Source: Bacteriovorax sp. Seq25_V (GTDB taxonomy: Bacteria; Bdellovibrionota; Bacteriovoracia; Bacteriovoracales; Bacteriovoracaceae). Taken from it: a stretch of 64,000 nt of DNA. The translations under genes were made by a program, and so were the position numbers. The DNA lies in NCBI RefSeq assembly GCF_000447795.1, contig NZ_AUNI01000021.1, positions 310,001 to 374,000 on the forward strand. The letters run 5' to 3'. The notes beneath the pieces are model-generated. The model saw nothing but the letters and a program-made list of their open reading frames with translations, was not told the DNA's origin and did not search any database. Positions 28,172 through 36,301 of the stretch are shown piece by piece. How positions within the stretch are numbered: position 1 is the stretch's first letter; the number at the start of each line of letters is the position of its first letter.

Positions 28172-28384
28172 TTAAAATTCGTCTGAGTCGTATTCACTCA
28201 TTGGAGCATGCTTTACTTTTCCAGCAGCAATTTCTCTAAGTGCAGTAACAACTTCTTTATTCTTACTCTTTACAAGAGGGTCTGCACCTTCTCTAAGTTG
28301 TTTTACTCTTTTAGTACAAAGGTGTACTAATTCGTATCTGTTTTCTACTTTTTCAAGACAATCTTCAATAGTAATTCTTGCCAT
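28172..28384 (-). CDS. rpoZ: RNA polymerase omega subunit
   Basis: Small subunit that promotes RNA polymerase assembly and helps bind ppGpp in proteobacteria. 70 residues. Begins [22 protein letters not shown], the conserved omega start, followed by KRVKQLREG and [15 protein letters not shown]. Ribosome site CGGAG. Its promoter is near consensus. Confidence 0.95.
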   Translation of the reverse strand: MARITIEDCLEKVENRYELVHLCTKRVKQLREGADPLVKSKNKEVVTALREIAAGKVKHAPMSEYDSDEF

Positions 28385-28425
28385 TATTGCACTCCGTCAT
28401 TTGGACTATGGTGATTCAAAATTAT

Positions 28426-28454
28426 TTTATATTTGAAAATTCATTATATGTCAA
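28426..28454 (-). promoter_or_regulatory. Sigma-70 promoter of rpoZ
   Basis: On the minus strand TTGACA (28454-28449), exactly 17 bases, then TATAAA (28431-28426). This is the closest match to the sigma-70 consensus that I found in the window. Confidence 0.85.
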
Positions 28455-28463
28455 AGAGGCGAG

Positions 28464-28483
28464 TTCAGAAAGTTTATTCTGAA
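28464..28483. repeat. Inverted repeat in the rpoZ / 28564 divergent gap
   Basis: TTCAGAA and TTCTGAA flank AGTTTA. It lies just upstream of the rpoZ -35 and before the divergent small genes, so it may be a regulator site. Confidence 0.4.
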
Positions 28484-28563
28484 ACTATTTGCTCCTGTAA
28501 TAATCATTATTTACAAAGTCTAATGAATTTTCGACTTGCATTGTCTTCCACATGGAGGAATTA

Positions 28564-28809
28564 ATGCAGCCAATCTATTTAATATCGTATCTTGAGCCAA
28601 AAAAAATTAATAGTTCTTATGGGAAAATTGAAATCATCATGGGTTTTAATGGAGTTTACCGTGGTAATATTATTAAAACAGTAAGGTTAAGAACATTTTT
28701 GATGATTAAGAAAGTACAAAAACCAACACCTTGCCTCTGTAAAATAATAATTTCCCAGGTTGAAAAAACAGAAATTATTGGTACATTAGAGTCTATCAAA
28801 TATCTATAA
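28564..28809 (+). CDS. Small protein of unknown function
   Basis: 81 residues, rich in beta-branched and basic residues, without signal peptide. ATG at 28564 is preferred over the ATG at 28552 because GGAGGA at 28554-28559 makes an ideal ribosome site for the later one and overlaps the earlier one. Contains CLC near the centre. No family recognised. Twelve bases before the next small gene, so they probably form one transcript. Confidence 0.6.
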   Translation: MQPIYLISYLEPKKINSSYGKIEIIMGFNGVYRGNIIKTVRLRTFLMIKKVQKPTPCLCKIIISQVEKTEIIGTLESIKYL

Positions 28810-28820
28810 AAGGTTCACAA

Positions 28821-29057
28821 ATGTCTGACGAATTAACTGTTCAAGATCTAGCTTTAGAGGAAAGAAAATTTCTTCATGATATAAGTAATCATATTGTTGT
28901 TGCCCAAGGTATGGTGAATATTGTTTTGAAAAATTTGAAAGAGGTAGAAGGACTTGATTCAAAAGTTATTGAGAGGCAAGAAAAAGCCCTCAATGCACTC
29001 AATAATCAGGTTCAAATGATTAAAGAGCGCAGGACTGTCTTACATCAAAGATCCTAA
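28821..29057 (+). CDS. Small protein resembling an isolated histidine-kinase H-box
   Basis: 78 residues, all helical. The central stretch FLHDISNHIVVAQGMVNIVL resembles the H-box of histidine kinase DHp domains or phosphotransfer proteins, where the phospho-accepting His is followed by Asp/Glu and then Asn and Pro two to four residues later. A second helix follows (IERQEKALNALNNQVQMIKE), so the molecule could form the two-helix hairpin of a DHp dimer. No ATPase domain is encoded. AAAGG precedes the ATG. Function is inference from the motif only. Confidence 0.6.
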   Translation: MSDELTVQDLALEERKFLHDISNHIVVAQGMVNIVLKNLKEVEGLDSKVIERQEKALNALNNQVQMIKERRTVLHQRS

Positions 29058-29453
29058 TTACTGAGCAAGTTTTAACTTAACAGCATCACCGACCATAAAA
29101 TTAGGAACCTCTAAAATTGGTACTCTTTGACCTTCTCTTATGTTTTTTGAAACAGCAATTGAAGCATCTCGATCTTGGTGGATAACTTCGAGTTCTCCAA
29201 CTTTGATGTCATATGAATATCTTTTCTTGGTTTCGTATGGATCATTTTGATTTATAGTTCTAAACACATCGAGTGTCGTTCCAACTGTCACTCCCTGTTT
29301 TTCACCTATATTGATAAAATAATTCTTTCTTAGGACTTCTTCCTCGATCCCCATAGGGAGATCGTGTTCAACACTAAAGATAAAGTATTCTCTGGCGAAT
29401 GAGATATTCGAAAGGAATAAATAAACAAATAGAAATTTCCGTGCAAGAGTCAT
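29058..29453 (-). CDS. Secreted protein with FlgT-C-like domain, unknown function
   Basis: 131 residues. Signal peptide of about 20 residues (LFVYLFLSNISFA). The rest resembles the beta domain found at the end of FlgT and related envelope proteins: NIGEKQGVTVGTTLDVFR, then VGELEVIHQDRDASIAV and GDAVKL. Ribosome site AAAGGA. It abuts the stop of the convergent H-box gene with no gap. Domain assignment is tentative. Confidence 0.65.
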   Translation of the reverse strand: MTLARKFLFVYLFLSNISFAREYFIFSVEHDLPMGIEEEVLRKNYFINIGEKQGVTVGTTLDVFRTINQNDPYETKKRYSYDIKVGELEVIHQDRDASIAVSKNIREGQRVPILEVPNFMVGDAVKLKLAQ

Positions 29454-29578
29454 TTTTTGTCCTTTGTTGCAGTAAGAGCAAGTGCCTCTACAGGTCTTAT
29501 CGACTACTGCGAGAAAAACTTGCCTATAGCTCGGACTGGAGGGGCTTTGGGAAAATTCTGCCCCTCAAAATGATGTGG

Positions 29579-31324
29579 TTAATTGTCTGATGTACTTAAG
29601 TATTTAACTTTATTTGTAATGAGGTCGCTATACCTAAAGTTCTTTAGTCGGTTATGGTAAACAATATAATCACGTGAATAAAATAGAAGTGCCCAAGGTA
29701 AGTCATCAATGACCATCGCCTCCATCTCTTTCATAATTGCAAACTTCTCTGGTCCATTTTGAAGTAGCTTTAGCTTTTCAAATAGCTCGTCAAATTTCTT
29801 ATTATTATAAGTTGTTGCGTTTGGACCCGGAGGATGATTTTTAGAAATTAAAAGCTGGAGCACATTTTCTGCATCTGGATAATCTAGTGACCATCCGTCT
29901 AGCCATATTTGAAGCTGTCCCTCTTTTGCTTTTTTTAGAAATCCTGGAAATGTATTTGTCTGAACTTTGATATTAATACCAATTTTTTGAAGTTCAACTT
30001 TTATAAACTCAGCTCTCTGTCTTTGAGTTGTTGATGAGCCACGAGTGTCATATATAAGTTCTGGAAGGCCTTTCCCGTTTGGGAATCCTGCTTTTGCTAA
30101 ATATTCTTTGGCCTTTTCAACATTATATGAATAGGGAAGTGTTTTCGTTGGATCATATCCTGGAATCCCTGGAGGAAAAATTGAATTCGCTTTAAGGCCA
30201 ATATTATTTGTAAACGTTTGTACATATTTATCAACATTAATAGCGTGAGCAATAGCTTTTCTTAGGTTAATGTTCTTTCCTAGTAGAGAGTCATTCATAT
30301 TAAATGATATCCACCAGAAGGTAAGGGTAGAGAAAATTTCTAAGGTAACGCCTTTTTCTTTGAATTCATCAGTTAGTTCACCACTTGCAGTTACAAGACT
30401 TTGGTAATTATCTTTTGGAACTCTTAAGAAATCTAGATTGCCAGACATGAACTGAAGCCATCTAGTCTGTGATTCTTTGATGACATGAAAATTAATCTTC
30501 TCAATAAATGGTAGTCTCTTCCCTGCATCAACTAAAAGCTTTCTGCTGTGTGCAAGTCTATCTCCTTGTGCTGGATAAAATGAAGTGTGGTACTCGTCAA
30601 ACTTACTCATTGTAACTTTCGAACCTCTCTCCCAAGAATCTAGCTTGTAAGCTCCTGTTCCAATGATGATATTATCTAGCATATTCTTGTGGTAGATAAT
30701 TGCCTCTCGTGGGATTGGGGAAGTGAAGCTCATTGAAAGAGCATTCATCATTTGTGGGTAAGGTTGTTCGAGGTCGATAATAAGAGTATGATCGTCTGGA
30801 GCAGTTAGACCTTCAACTTTATAGTCGAGTAGCTTTTCATAATCATCTTGAACGTCATTTCTAAACTTATTTAAACCTTTAATTCTTCCATCAAATAGCC
30901 ACCAACCATTACTTCTAAGTGGAATGAAGGCAAGTCTTTTAATCTGATTGATAAAGTCTTCAGCTTTTACAAATCGCTTTTGTCCTTGAAAAGACGGGTC
31001 ATCATGATAAGGAATATTTTTTTTGATAGTAATAATATATCTCTTTCCCTGGTTTTCAATTCGCGGCATTTCTGTCGCAAGGAGAGGTGTGATCTTATAA
31101 GGTCTTAGAAGATAATGGTATTCAAAAAGCTGTTCATAGCCTTGGTAGACAACAGATAGTGAAACATTATCATATGAATTTGCGGGATCAAGTGTCGAAA
31201 TTTCACCAGAAAGAGGGAAGCTGAGCACTTTTGAATTTGATGATTTAGATTTAAAACATGAACTAAGGGTTAGTAAAACACTTAGTATAAGAAATATATT
31301 AATTACATTAAAACTCTTCTTCAT
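29579..31324 (-). CDS. Extracellular solute-binding lipoprotein, family 5 (OppA/DppA type)
   Basis: Periplasmic peptide-binding subunit of an ABC importer, 581 residues. Lipoprotein signal with lipobox LSSC (Cys about 23). Family signatures: SGEISTLDPANSYDN near the start, IGTGAYKLDSWERGSKVTM, the NINLRKAIAHAIN block, GLPELIYDTRG, and the C-terminal LPWALLFYSRDYIV. ATG at 31324 is chosen because AGGAGA lies four bases upstream; the TTG one codon earlier is not needed. It overlaps recX by 17 bases. No permease or ATPase genes are nearby, so it may serve a transporter encoded elsewhere. A hairpin GAGGGGC/GCCCCTC at about 29537-29564 follows. Confidence 0.92.
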   Translation of the reverse strand: MKKSFNVINIFLILSVLLTLSSCFKSKSSNSKVLSFPLSGEISTLDPANSYDNVSLSVVYQGYEQLFEYHYLLRPYKITPLLATEMPRIENQGKRYIITIKKNIPYHDDPSFQGQKRFVKAEDFINQIKRLAFIPLRSNGWWLFDGRIKGLNKFRNDVQDDYEKLLDYKVEGLTAPDDHTLIIDLEQPYPQMMNALSMSFTSPIPREAIIYHKNMLDNIIIGTGAYKLDSWERGSKVTMSKFDEYHTSFYPAQGDRLAHSRKLLVDAGKRLPFIEKINFHVIKESQTRWLQFMSGNLDFLRVPKDNYQSLVTASGELTDEFKEKGVTLEIFSTLTFWWISFNMNDSLLGKNINLRKAIAHAINVDKYVQTFTNNIGLKANSIFPPGIPGYDPTKTLPYSYNVEKAKEYLAKAGFPNGKGLPELIYDTRGSSTTQRQRAEFIKVELQKIGINIKVQTNTFPGFLKKAKEGQLQIWLDGWSLDYPDAENVLQLLISKNHPPGPNATTYNNKKFDELFEKLKLLQNGPEKFAIMKEMEAMVIDDLPWALLFYSRDYIVYHNRLKNFRYSDLITNKVKYLSTSDN

Positions 31325-31814
31325 CAAATCTCCTGATGTAACTATCTATAGCTTTTTGGACCATATCGTATGAATGTCCTTTTGACAGTAAATAGCGTAT
31401 CAGCTTTTTCTCAAAATTAAAATCGAACATCTCTCTAGATGAGATTGAACGACACTTTTTCTGGATAAGAGATTCGAGTTGAGAGTCTTCATCTGTTTTA
31501 TATTCATCAAAGACTTGGGAGATAAAATAATTATCGGCAGAGATATTTTCCTGCTCGAGTTTTTGCCTGATATGATCAATCGAGAGGCCTTTCGTCATCC
31601 AATTTTTGATTTTGCTTTCGGCATAATTTTGTTCATTAATAAACTTTTTACTTTCTAAATGATTTAAAATTTCTTCAATGAGTGACTCATCAAACCCTTG
31701 TGACTGTAACTTAATTTTTAATTTATATCTTGAGTAGTCACGCTTCGATAGAATGCGAATAGAGTAGGAGTAGGCTTTTTGGAATTCTTCAGAAGTTAAA
31801 ATATTGTTTATCAT
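31308..31814 (-). CDS. recX: RecX, regulator of RecA
   Basis: Binds RecA filaments and limits their growth. 168 residues, helical three-repeat protein with typical stretches AYSYSIRILSKRDYSRYKLKIKL, FINEQNYAESKIKNWMTKGLS and LIRYLLSKGHSYDMVQKAI. Lies directly downstream of recA, the usual partner, separated by a gap that holds a long hairpin. Confidence 0.92.
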   Translation of the reverse strand: MINNILTSEEFQKAYSYSIRILSKRDYSRYKLKIKLQSQGFDESLIEEILNHLESKKFINEQNYAESKIKNWMTKGLSIDHIRQKLEQENISADNYFISQVFDEYKTDEDSQLESLIQKKCRSISSREMFDFNFEKKLIRYLLSKGHSYDMVQKAIDSYIRRFDEEEF

Positions 31815-31825
31815 GAAGTATGGAA

Positions 31826-31882
31826 GATGCTTTTGGTTCTTTTGGTCCTGATATTCACCAGTGAGCTCAAACCAAAAGCATC
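31826..31882 (-). terminator. Hairpin between recA and recX (attenuator candidate)
   Basis: A perfect 13-base stem GATGCTTTTGGTT / AACCAAAAGCATC closes a 31-base loop. Inside the loop a second CTTTTGGT copy can compete for the same arm, giving two alternative structures. On the minus strand it is not followed by a strong T run, so partial read-through into recX is likely. In E. coli a terminator also sits between recA and recX. Confidence 0.65.
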
Positions 31883-31891
31883 ATTATTTAA

Positions 31892-33022
31892 TTATTGAAC
31901 AGTTTTCTTAGCTTTTTTTGCTTTAGACTTTGTTGCAGTTTCGTCTTCTGTCATTGCGTCTTCAATGATCTCACCTGTTTGTTGATCAACAATAACTTCT
32001 TCAACACCTTCAGCAAGTCCATAAAGACTTAATACTTTAGTTTTGATTTCTTCTGCGATCTCTGGGTTTTCAGTAAGGAAAGTTTTAGAATTTTCTCTAC
32101 CTTGACCAATCTTAGCATCTTTATATGAGAACCAAGCTCCTGCTTTATCAACAATCTTATTATTAACAGCTAGATCAAGTAGGTCACCTTCTTTTGAAAT
32201 TCCTTCTCCGTACATAATATCAAATTCAACTTCTCTAAATGGAGGAGCAACTTTATTCTTAACAACTTTAACTCTTGTTCTGTTACCAACAACTTCATCA
32301 GAGTTTTTAATAGCTCCAATTCTTCTTATATCAAGTCTAACTGAAGAGTAGAACTTAAGAGCATTACCACCTGTCGTAGTTTCTGGGTTACCGAACATAA
32401 CACCAATTTTCATTCTTAATTGGTTGATAAAAATAACTGTACAGTTAGATCTTGAGATTGAACCAGTTAATTTTCTAAGAGCTTGTGACATAAGTCTTGC
32501 TTGTAGACCCATGTGTGAATCACCCATATCTCCTTCAAGTTCTGCTCTTGGAGTAAGAGCTGCTACTGAGTCAACAATAAGTAAATCAACGGCACCAGAA
32601 CGAACAAGCATATCTGTAATTTCTAGAGCCTGCTCACCACTGTCTGGTTGAGAAATAAGAGTATTAGGGATATCTACACCAAGCTTAGCTGCATAAGTAG
32701 TGTCAAGTGCATGTTCAGCATCAACGAATGCTACTGTTCCACCTTGCTTCTGACATTGAGCAGCGATATGAAGAGTAAGAGTTGTTTTACCTGAAGACTC
32801 TGGTCCATAAATTTCAATGATACGACCTTTTGGAATTCCACCAACACCAAGAGCTAAATCTAGTCCTAAACAACCAGTTGAGATAACAGGTGTTTTAACT
32901 TGTGGTTGATCTCCATCAAGTCTCATAATTGCACCTTTTCCAAATTGTTTCTCAATTGTAGAAAGTGCTAGGTCTAATGCCTTTGCTTTGTTTTTCGCAT
33001 CAGTTTGATTAGTGCTAGTCAT
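31892..33022 (-). CDS. recA: RecA recombinase
   Basis: Strand-exchange ATPase and SOS co-protease. 376 residues. Walker [10 protein letters not shown], Walker [11 protein letters not shown], loop L1 [22 protein letters not shown] region, loop L2 [21 protein letters not shown] and the C-terminal domain. The last 40 residues form an acidic then very basic tail ([14 protein letters not shown]), whereas most RecA tails are only acidic. AAAGGGGACACC precedes the ATG. Transcribed toward recX. Confidence 0.98.
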   Translation of the reverse strand: MTSTNQTDAKNKAKALDLALSTIEKQFGKGAIMRLDGDQPQVKTPVISTGCLGLDLALGVGGIPKGRIIEIYGPESSGKTTLTLHIAAQCQKQGGTVAFVDAEHALDTTYAAKLGVDIPNTLISQPDSGEQALEITDMLVRSGAVDLLIVDSVAALTPRAELEGDMGDSHMGLQARLMSQALRKLTGSISRSNCTVIFINQLRMKIGVMFGNPETTTGGNALKFYSSVRLDIRRIGAIKNSDEVVGNRTRVKVVKNKVAPPFREVEFDIMYGEGISKEGDLLDLAVNNKIVDKAGAWFSYKDAKIGQGRENSKTFLTENPEIAEEIKTKVLSLYGLAEGVEEVIVDQQTGEIIEDAMTEDETATKSKAKKAKKTVQ

Positions 33023-33153
33023 TGTGGTGTCCCCTTTGAAATTTTATTTCTCGTTGAAAGTTAGCAAATCTGTTACTCTTCTTCCATTGCAAAATAGTGT
33101 CCAGTTCCTATTTGTCTAACATGTGGAAATGCTTGGACGAATATTTTGCAAAA

Positions 33154-33166
33154 TTCAATTTTTGAA
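33154..33166. repeat. Palindrome in the recA leader
   Basis: TTCAA-TTT-TTGAA, a perfect 5-3-5 palindrome about 135 bases before the recA start. The LexA box described for Bdellovibrio (TTAC-N3-GTAA) has the same arrangement but a different sequence; that box itself is not seen here. Confidence 0.35.
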
Positions 33167-33180
33167 CTTCAGTAGGTATA

Positions 33181-33208
33181 TTTTTAGCGTAAGTTTTGCG
33201 TAAGTCAA
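33181..33208 (-). promoter_or_regulatory. recA promoter with direct repeat in the spacer
   Basis: On the minus strand TTGACT (33208-33203), 16 bases, then TAAAAA (33186-33181). The spacer contains two copies of ACTTACGC (minus strand) exactly 11 bases apart, at plus-strand positions 33187-33194 and 33198-33205. A regulator bound to one face of the helix here would block transcription. The -35 overlaps the pgpA stop. Confidence 0.5.
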
Positions 33209-33696
33209 GATAAAACTTCTAACAATTTAAATGTAAGAAGATATGATGCGCCGCCCATGAGTCCAGCAACAACATCATCGAAAAGAGTACCAAAAGCACT
33301 TTCAAGTTTGTCGAAATAGCTTACTGGCCATGGCTTAAGAATATCGAAGCAGCGAAACCAAATGAAGGCAACGAAGTAGTGAATCGCGCTGTGGGACGTG
33401 AGAAAGAGGCAAGCAATCCACATGCCGACGACTTCATCGATGACAATCCAGCCTGGGTCATGAATCTTATGTTTTTTCTCAACTATATTGATAATGTAAA
33501 TACTCATTAAGGATAAAATTGAGATAAATGGTATAAAGAGGAAAAAAGGGGGGTTCATTTGACCAAGAAAATAAAGGGGAAGTAAAATAGCTAAGCTTCC
33601 CACTGTTCCTGGTGCATATGGTGAGTAACCTGCCCCAAGGCAAGTTAAAAATAATATTGCAGGATCATTAAGTGGTGGTTTATTTTCTTTTAACAT
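33205..33696 (-). CDS. pgpA: Phosphatidylglycerophosphatase A
   Basis: Inner-membrane enzyme that removes the phosphate from phosphatidylglycerophosphate to give phosphatidylglycerol. 163 residues, about four membrane segments. PgpA signatures: GAGYSPYAPGTVGSL near residue 21, VIDEVVGMWIA near 85, RCFDILKPWPVS near 114 and GTLFDDVVAGLMGG near 136. Probably transcribed upstream of recA, since its stop overlaps the recA promoter. Confidence 0.95.
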   Translation of the reverse strand: MLKENKPPLNDPAILFLTCLGAGYSPYAPGTVGSLAILLPLYFLGQMNPPFFLFIPFISILSLMSIYIINIVEKKHKIHDPGWIVIDEVVGMWIACLFLTSHSAIHYFVAFIWFRCFDILKPWPVSYFDKLESAFGTLFDDVVAGLMGGASYLLTFKLLEVLS

Positions 33697-33740
33697 CTTG
33701 TTGAAAATTGTAACGTAATCTTTTTAATTTGGAAAAACAA

Positions 33741-34970
33741 ATGTCGAGACCAGACTACTTAAATAAATATATATTTGATTGGGATTTATTCAACGTCGTT
33801 GTAGGTGGAAAGTCTGCCCTAGACTCAAGGTTCTTAATATCTCAAATTTTCAATGTGGAGCAAGTGAATAGCTTTTTGAAAGGCTATGGGCTTGATCCTA
33901 ATGATCCTGTAAGTCGAGCAGAGCTCTTTGGAAACTTTCAAGAGGCGATGCAGTTTATACGTCGATACTTTTTGAAAGAAGGTGATGCGGAGGGGCTGGA
34001 TTTAAAAATTCCCAATTCACTGTATATGATTACTGATGTTCGAGACTTATTTCTTATGGCCACAGGTAATTCAGAGTCTGATCATGAAGAAAGACTTTGG
34101 GCCGAAATTATTTTGAAGGTAATGCATACAATCTTGCATGCTGATAAAGACCTTCGTTCAAATTACTTTAATATTATTCAAACTCAGATCTTTGATCGTT
34201 TTTATAAATATCTTCATCGCGATAGTGATAATAACTTATTCTTAAAGCGTGGGGAGTATGAAATTCCGTTAATTGATTTTGAAACGAAATCTAAAAAGAC
34301 TAGAGATAGTGTTATTATTAAACTTCTTCATAAAGCAGAAAACGTTGCTGAAGAACTTTTTGATAGAGTTGGAATTCGGTTTGTTACGAAAAGTAAATTT
34401 GATTGTATAAACGTTGTAAAATTTCTAATTGAGAATAATGTTGTCATTCCTCACAATATTAAACCAAGTCGTTCTGTTAATACGATTATAGATTTAGAAA
34501 AATTTAAGAAGAGTTATTCCGGCATTGTTAAAATGGCAATCCGTAATAATTTGTCTGAGGACAGATTTTTAGCTGCAGTAAACAGAGAAATTAATGAGTG
34601 TTATTTCTTTCAAGGCACTGAGAGCGAGAGAAATGCTCATACGTCGAAAAATTATCAGTCTATCCAGTTCACATGTAGACAACTTGTGAAATACAAAAAT
34701 CCTTTCTTGACGGAATTTTTGAGCATTAGGAAAGAAGCGAAGAAAGATGCTGAAAGCCCAATCTCTCAAAGAATTCTGAATCTAGATACTTCATTAATTG
34801 CTAGGGATGTTAGATTCTTCTATCCATATGAAGTTCAGGTTGTTGATGAGCAGTCGCATATTCAAAATACTCAAGGAGAGGCATCTCATATTGAATATAA
34901 AAAAGCACAGAGAAGATCTGCTATGAAAAGAGTCTTTAAAGAACTCTTGGCCTATAAAAATCTAGTTTAA
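33741..34970 (+). CDS. Divergent RelA/SpoT-like protein, unknown function
   Basis: 409 residues, soluble. The second half resembles the RelA/SpoT nucleotidyltransferase fold: LLHKAENVAEELFDRVGIRFV (about 195-215) matches the D-x-x-GIR region with Asp208; KNYQSIQFTC (about 303-312) matches the Y-Q-S-L-H-T strand; YPYEVQVVD (about 361-369) matches the E-x-Q-I-R strand with Glu364; then GEASHIEYKKAQ resembles the following GxAxHxxYK helix. There is no HD hydrolase domain. The N-terminal 190 residues match nothing I know. ATG at 33741 with GGAAAA seven bases upstream is preferred over TTG at 33729. The last nine bases overlap the convergent hydrolase gene. Enzymatic activity not shown. Confidence 0.65.
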   Translation: MSRPDYLNKYIFDWDLFNVVVGGKSALDSRFLISQIFNVEQVNSFLKGYGLDPNDPVSRAELFGNFQEAMQFIRRYFLKEGDAEGLDLKIPNSLYMITDVRDLFLMATGNSESDHEERLWAEIILKVMHTILHADKDLRSNYFNIIQTQIFDRFYKYLHRDSDNNLFLKRGEYEIPLIDFETKSKKTRDSVIIKLLHKAENVAEELFDRVGIRFVTKSKFDCINVVKFLIENNVVIPHNIKPSRSVNTIIDLEKFKKSYSGIVKMAIRNNLSEDRFLAAVNREINECYFFQGTESERNAHTSKNYQSIQFTCRQLVKYKNPFLTEFLSIRKEAKKDAESPISQRILNLDTSLIARDVRFFYPYEVQVVDEQSHIQNTQGEASHIEYKKAQRRSAMKRVFKELLAYKNLV

Positions 34971-35855
34971 ATTCTTATTTGTAAAGTTGAGGCTTCGCTG
35001 ATTAATGTATTCAGGGAAGTCGACTTGCGGTACATGACTTCCATCTTTTACAATGTATAGACTCGAATTTTTAAGGTATTTTTTTAGAACTCGCTGGAGA
35101 TAATTAGGAATAATCTTATCTTTGTCTCCTCCAATAAGTAATGTTGGAGTATCGATAAGTTCAAGCTCGTTAATGATATCATGTTTACGCATTTCATTGA
35201 GAAGATGAAAGAAAAGGTCGGGATGAAGCTCGCCGATTTTTTTCATATAAAACTCAACGAAGTCTATTTTCGTTTTTTTCATATTGAATCCACCTTGCCA
35301 AACGACGAAACGGGCGAGTGGATTTTTATAAGTATTTGCCCAGAGATTGTCATAGATTGGGCCTAGTTGTTTTCGAAGCTCAATAAGAGCTGGTTCAGCG
35401 AGATCTACAATATTTGAATCGAACATAATATCTTGTGGCGGAAAAACTGTTCCTGAAATGAGAACCATACTGCTTAGTTTCTCAGGATAGAGCCTTGCAA
35501 ACTCCAAGGTCACATTTACACCCATACTATGGCCAATCATATGTGCTTTAATAATTCCAAGATGATCCATTAGCTTACTAAGATCATGGCTAATATTTAC
35601 AAAAGTGCATGTTTGAATTCCTGTGTCACAGATTGAATCGAAATGACATCGATAATCGTGGAGAACAATGTTGTATCCTTGCTTATCATAGAATTCAATT
35701 TGGTATTTAAAATGTTCAATATTACAGACTAGGCCGTAGTTAAAAATTATTACAGGCCTATCATTTACATTTTCATCTATTTTAAAATTAGTATGAAAGT
35801 GAATCGTTGTCTCTGCATCAACTTGGAGGAAGTTTGATTTACTTTTCCAGATCAT
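34962..35855 (-). CDS. Alpha/beta hydrolase
   Basis: About 297 residues, no signal peptide. Catalytic triad visible: nucleophile Ser in GHSMG, Asp in GGDKDKIIP and His in DGSHVPQ. Oxyanion region near FNYGLVCN replaces the usual HG motif. The substrate cannot be told. ATG at 35855 is chosen because GAGGG lies five bases upstream; another ATG at 35867 would remove that site. The start overlaps the FHA gene by 17 bases. Confidence 0.86.
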   Translation of the reverse strand: MIWKSKSNFLQVDAETTIHFHTNFKIDENVNDRPVIIFNYGLVCNIEHFKYQIEFYDKQGYNIVLHDYRCHFDSICDTGIQTCTFVNISHDLSKLMDHLGIIKAHMIGHSMGVNVTLEFARLYPEKLSSMVLISGTVFPPQDIMFDSNIVDLAEPALIELRKQLGPIYDNLWANTYKNPLARFVVWQGGFNMKKTKIDFVEFYMKKIGELHPDLFFHLLNEMRKHDIINELELIDTPTLLIGGDKDKIIPNYLQRVLKKYLKNSSLYIVKDGSHVPQVDFPEYINQRSLNFTNKNLN

Positions 35856-36276
35856 CAAAGCCCTCATTTGTTAGATTGATGTAGAATTCTTCAATTTTTT
35901 CAAGAAGCATAGAAAGCTTTGGATCATCATTACCGATTGCTTCAAGTTTATCGTAGTAGGCGTCAGCAAGTATTATATTTGTCGTGTCAAATGAGATAAT
36001 TTTAATCGAAGTATCTCCAATTGTAATAATGTCATTTTCCTTTAACTGAAGTGATCCACTAACTTTTTTAGCATTAAGGTGCAAGTGAGACTGAGATTCA
36101 ACAAGAAGACCGGACTTATTTGTTCTTAAAATAATTGAGTCTCGGCTAGCTATTCTTGGGTCATTTATGGGAATTGTATTTCCTAGATTTCTCCCAATTC
36201 TAATATGATGTAGTTTAAACTCATACTTTCCAATGGCTAGAAGATCTGGTGAATCAATAATACTAAAGTTAATCAT
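35839..36276 (-). CDS. FHA-domain protein
   Basis: 145 residues. One forkhead-associated phosphothreonine-binding domain about residues 20-100: HIRIGRNLGNTIPINDPRIASRDSIIL, then GLLVESQSHLHLNAKKV and LKENDIITIG. The conserved Gly-Arg, Ser and Asn-equivalent positions are present, although S-x-x-H is S-R-D-S. About 45 helical residues follow. No Ser/Thr kinase is encoded in the window. Part of the greA-recG minus-strand run. Confidence 0.82.
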   Translation of the reverse strand: MINFSIIDSPDLLAIGKYEFKLHHIRIGRNLGNTIPINDPRIASRDSIILRTNKSGLLVESQSHLHLNAKKVSGSLQLKENDIITIGDTSIKIISFDTTNIILADAYYDKLEAIGNDDPKLSMLLEKIEEFYINLTNEGFDDLEK

Positions 36277-36301
36277 GAAACTATTTTATATGGAAAAGTA
36301 A

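Noticed and set aside
29454-29578. Possible structured RNA in the gap with a GAGGGGC/GCCCCTC hairpin
   Set aside because: No match to a known RNA that I can recognise; the hairpin is more simply the end of the solute-binding protein transcript.
33023-33204. Canonical LexA boxes before recA
   Set aside because: Neither CTGT-N8-ACAG nor TTAC-N3-GTAA is present in the region.
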